This document shows positions 63,485 to 64,000 of a stretch of 64,000 nt of DNA, in pieces. Source of the DNA: Arthrobacter sp. NicSoilB4 (lineage in GTDB: Bacteria > Actinomycetota > Actinomycetes > Actinomycetales > Micrococcaceae); the NCBI RefSeq assembly GCF_019977335.1, contig NZ_AP024653.1:1426001-1490000 (forward strand). The letters are read 5' to 3'. The notes under the pieces are model-generated. The model made no database searches, was not told the origin of the DNA, and was given only the letters and a program-made list of their open reading frames with translations. Made by a program: the position numbers and the translations under genes. Numbering within the stretch: position 1 is the first letter of the stretch; each line of letters opens with the position of its first letter.

Positions 63485-64000
63485 CGCCAGGCAGCAGGAA
63501 CGGACTCCGGCGCAGTCTCCGGAACGGACTCCGGTCCCGGCCCCGTGGACGACAGTCTGGAGCCGGCCCGTGGGCTGGGTCCTCAACCATGTCCTTTACC
63601 GGACCTCGGTCACCGGACGGTCGAACGTCCCGGCGGCCGGCCCGGTCATTTTCGCCGGGAACCACATCAGTTTCCTTGACGGGCCGGTGATGTTCGGGGC
63701 ATCCCCGCGTGCCATGCACATCCTGGTCAAGAAGGAGATGTTCACCGGCTTCCTCGGCCGCGTGCTCCAGGCCTCCGGCCAGCTGGCGGTGGACCGCACG
63801 GGCGACCGGGCGGCCCTCCTCACGGCCAAGAGCGTGCTCGACGCCGGACGGTGCGTCGGCATCCTTCCCGAAGGGACGCGGGGGAGCGGCGAAGCCTCCG
63901 CCATCAACAAGGGCGTCGCCTGGCTCGCGCTGAACTCCGGTGCGACCGTCGTTCCCGTGGCCATCCTCGGTACCCGGACCGGCAGCGAACACCTTGACGC
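63477..64000 (+). CDS. plsC: 1-acyl-sn-glycerol-3-phosphate acyltransferase, 3' end beyond the window
   Basis: The frame opens at GTG 63477 inside cmk (MTDARQQERTPAQSPERTP) and runs off the right edge after about 174 codons. It has the LPLAT motifs AGNHISFLDGPVMFG (His-x4-Asp) and LPEGTRGSGEAS. It would acylate lysophosphatidate at the membrane. The N-terminal stretch contains a small imperfect duplication (QERTP and PERTP). Close packing with cmk is common in actinobacteria, where der usually follows. Confidence 0.9.
   Translation, partial: MTDARQQERTPAQSPERTPVPAPWTTVWSRPVGWVLNHVLYRTSVTGRSNVPAAGPVIFAGNHISFLDGPVMFGASPRAMHILVKKEMFTGFLGRVLQASGQLAVDRTGDRAALLTAKSVLDAGRCVGILPEGTRGSGEASAINKGVAWLALNSGATVVPVAILGTRTGSEHLD

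Overview
The window is chromosomal DNA of a high-GC actinobacterium, most likely Micrococcaceae of the Arthrobacter/Pseudarthrobacter type. The 16S/23S/5S operon is actinobacterial, and GTG starts and GTGA/TAATG gene overlaps are frequent. Many genes have a TANNNT-like -10 box 6-7 nt before the start codon, as expected for leaderless mRNAs. From memory, the backbone order (argCJBDFRGH ... mpg ... tyrS - TPR protein - HAD - small ORF - tlyA - nadK - recN - pyrG - NUDIX - xerD ... parA - scpA - scpB - rluB - tyrA/cmk) largely matches the Mycobacterium tuberculosis Rv1652-Rv1713 region.

Layout. 1-1.0 kb: 5' part of a membrane fatty acid desaturase (minus strand). 1.2-10 kb: the complete arginine regulon argC-J-B-D-F-R, then argG and argH, with an ARG-box-like operator on the argC promoter. 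10-15.6 kb: a PdxH-like flavoprotein, a mycothiol-dependent isomerase-fold protein, a DNA alkylation repair cluster (ogt-like and Ada/AlkA fusion on minus, mpg on plus), an unknown gene and apt. 15.7-19.5 kb: a HelD/HelR-type RNA polymerase-recycling ATPase and tyrS. 19.5-25.5 kb: one rRNA operon without spacer tRNAs, with recognisable processing stems and a terminator. 25.9-36.4 kb: a 664-aa polyampholyte repeat/TPR-like protein, a HAD phosphatase, a small ORF, tlyA, nadK, recN, pyrG, a NUDIX hydrolase and xerD.

36.4-57.6 kb interrupts the expected xerD-parA neighbourhood. It holds a DUF222/HNH protein, an ECF sigma factor with a membrane partner, a second NUDIX gene, a membrane-anchored protein, the methylcitrate cycle (gntR-prpD-prpB-prpC divergent from prpE, with two GTATAC operators 63 bp apart), a lower-GC islet of orphan genes ending at a lone serine recombinase, and a CitA/CitB-type two-component system divergent from a DctA transporter. 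57.8-64 kb: parA, scpA, scpB, rluB, tyrA, cmk and a truncated plsC form a tightly packed chromosome-segregation and housekeeping operon.

Points most worth a second look are the polyampholyte repeat protein, the palindrome inside the N-terminal extension of ArgD, the nested inverted repeat after argH, the paired prp operators, the leaderless promoter pattern and the composition of the xerD-parA insertion. No CRISPR array, complete insertion sequence or tRNA gene was found.
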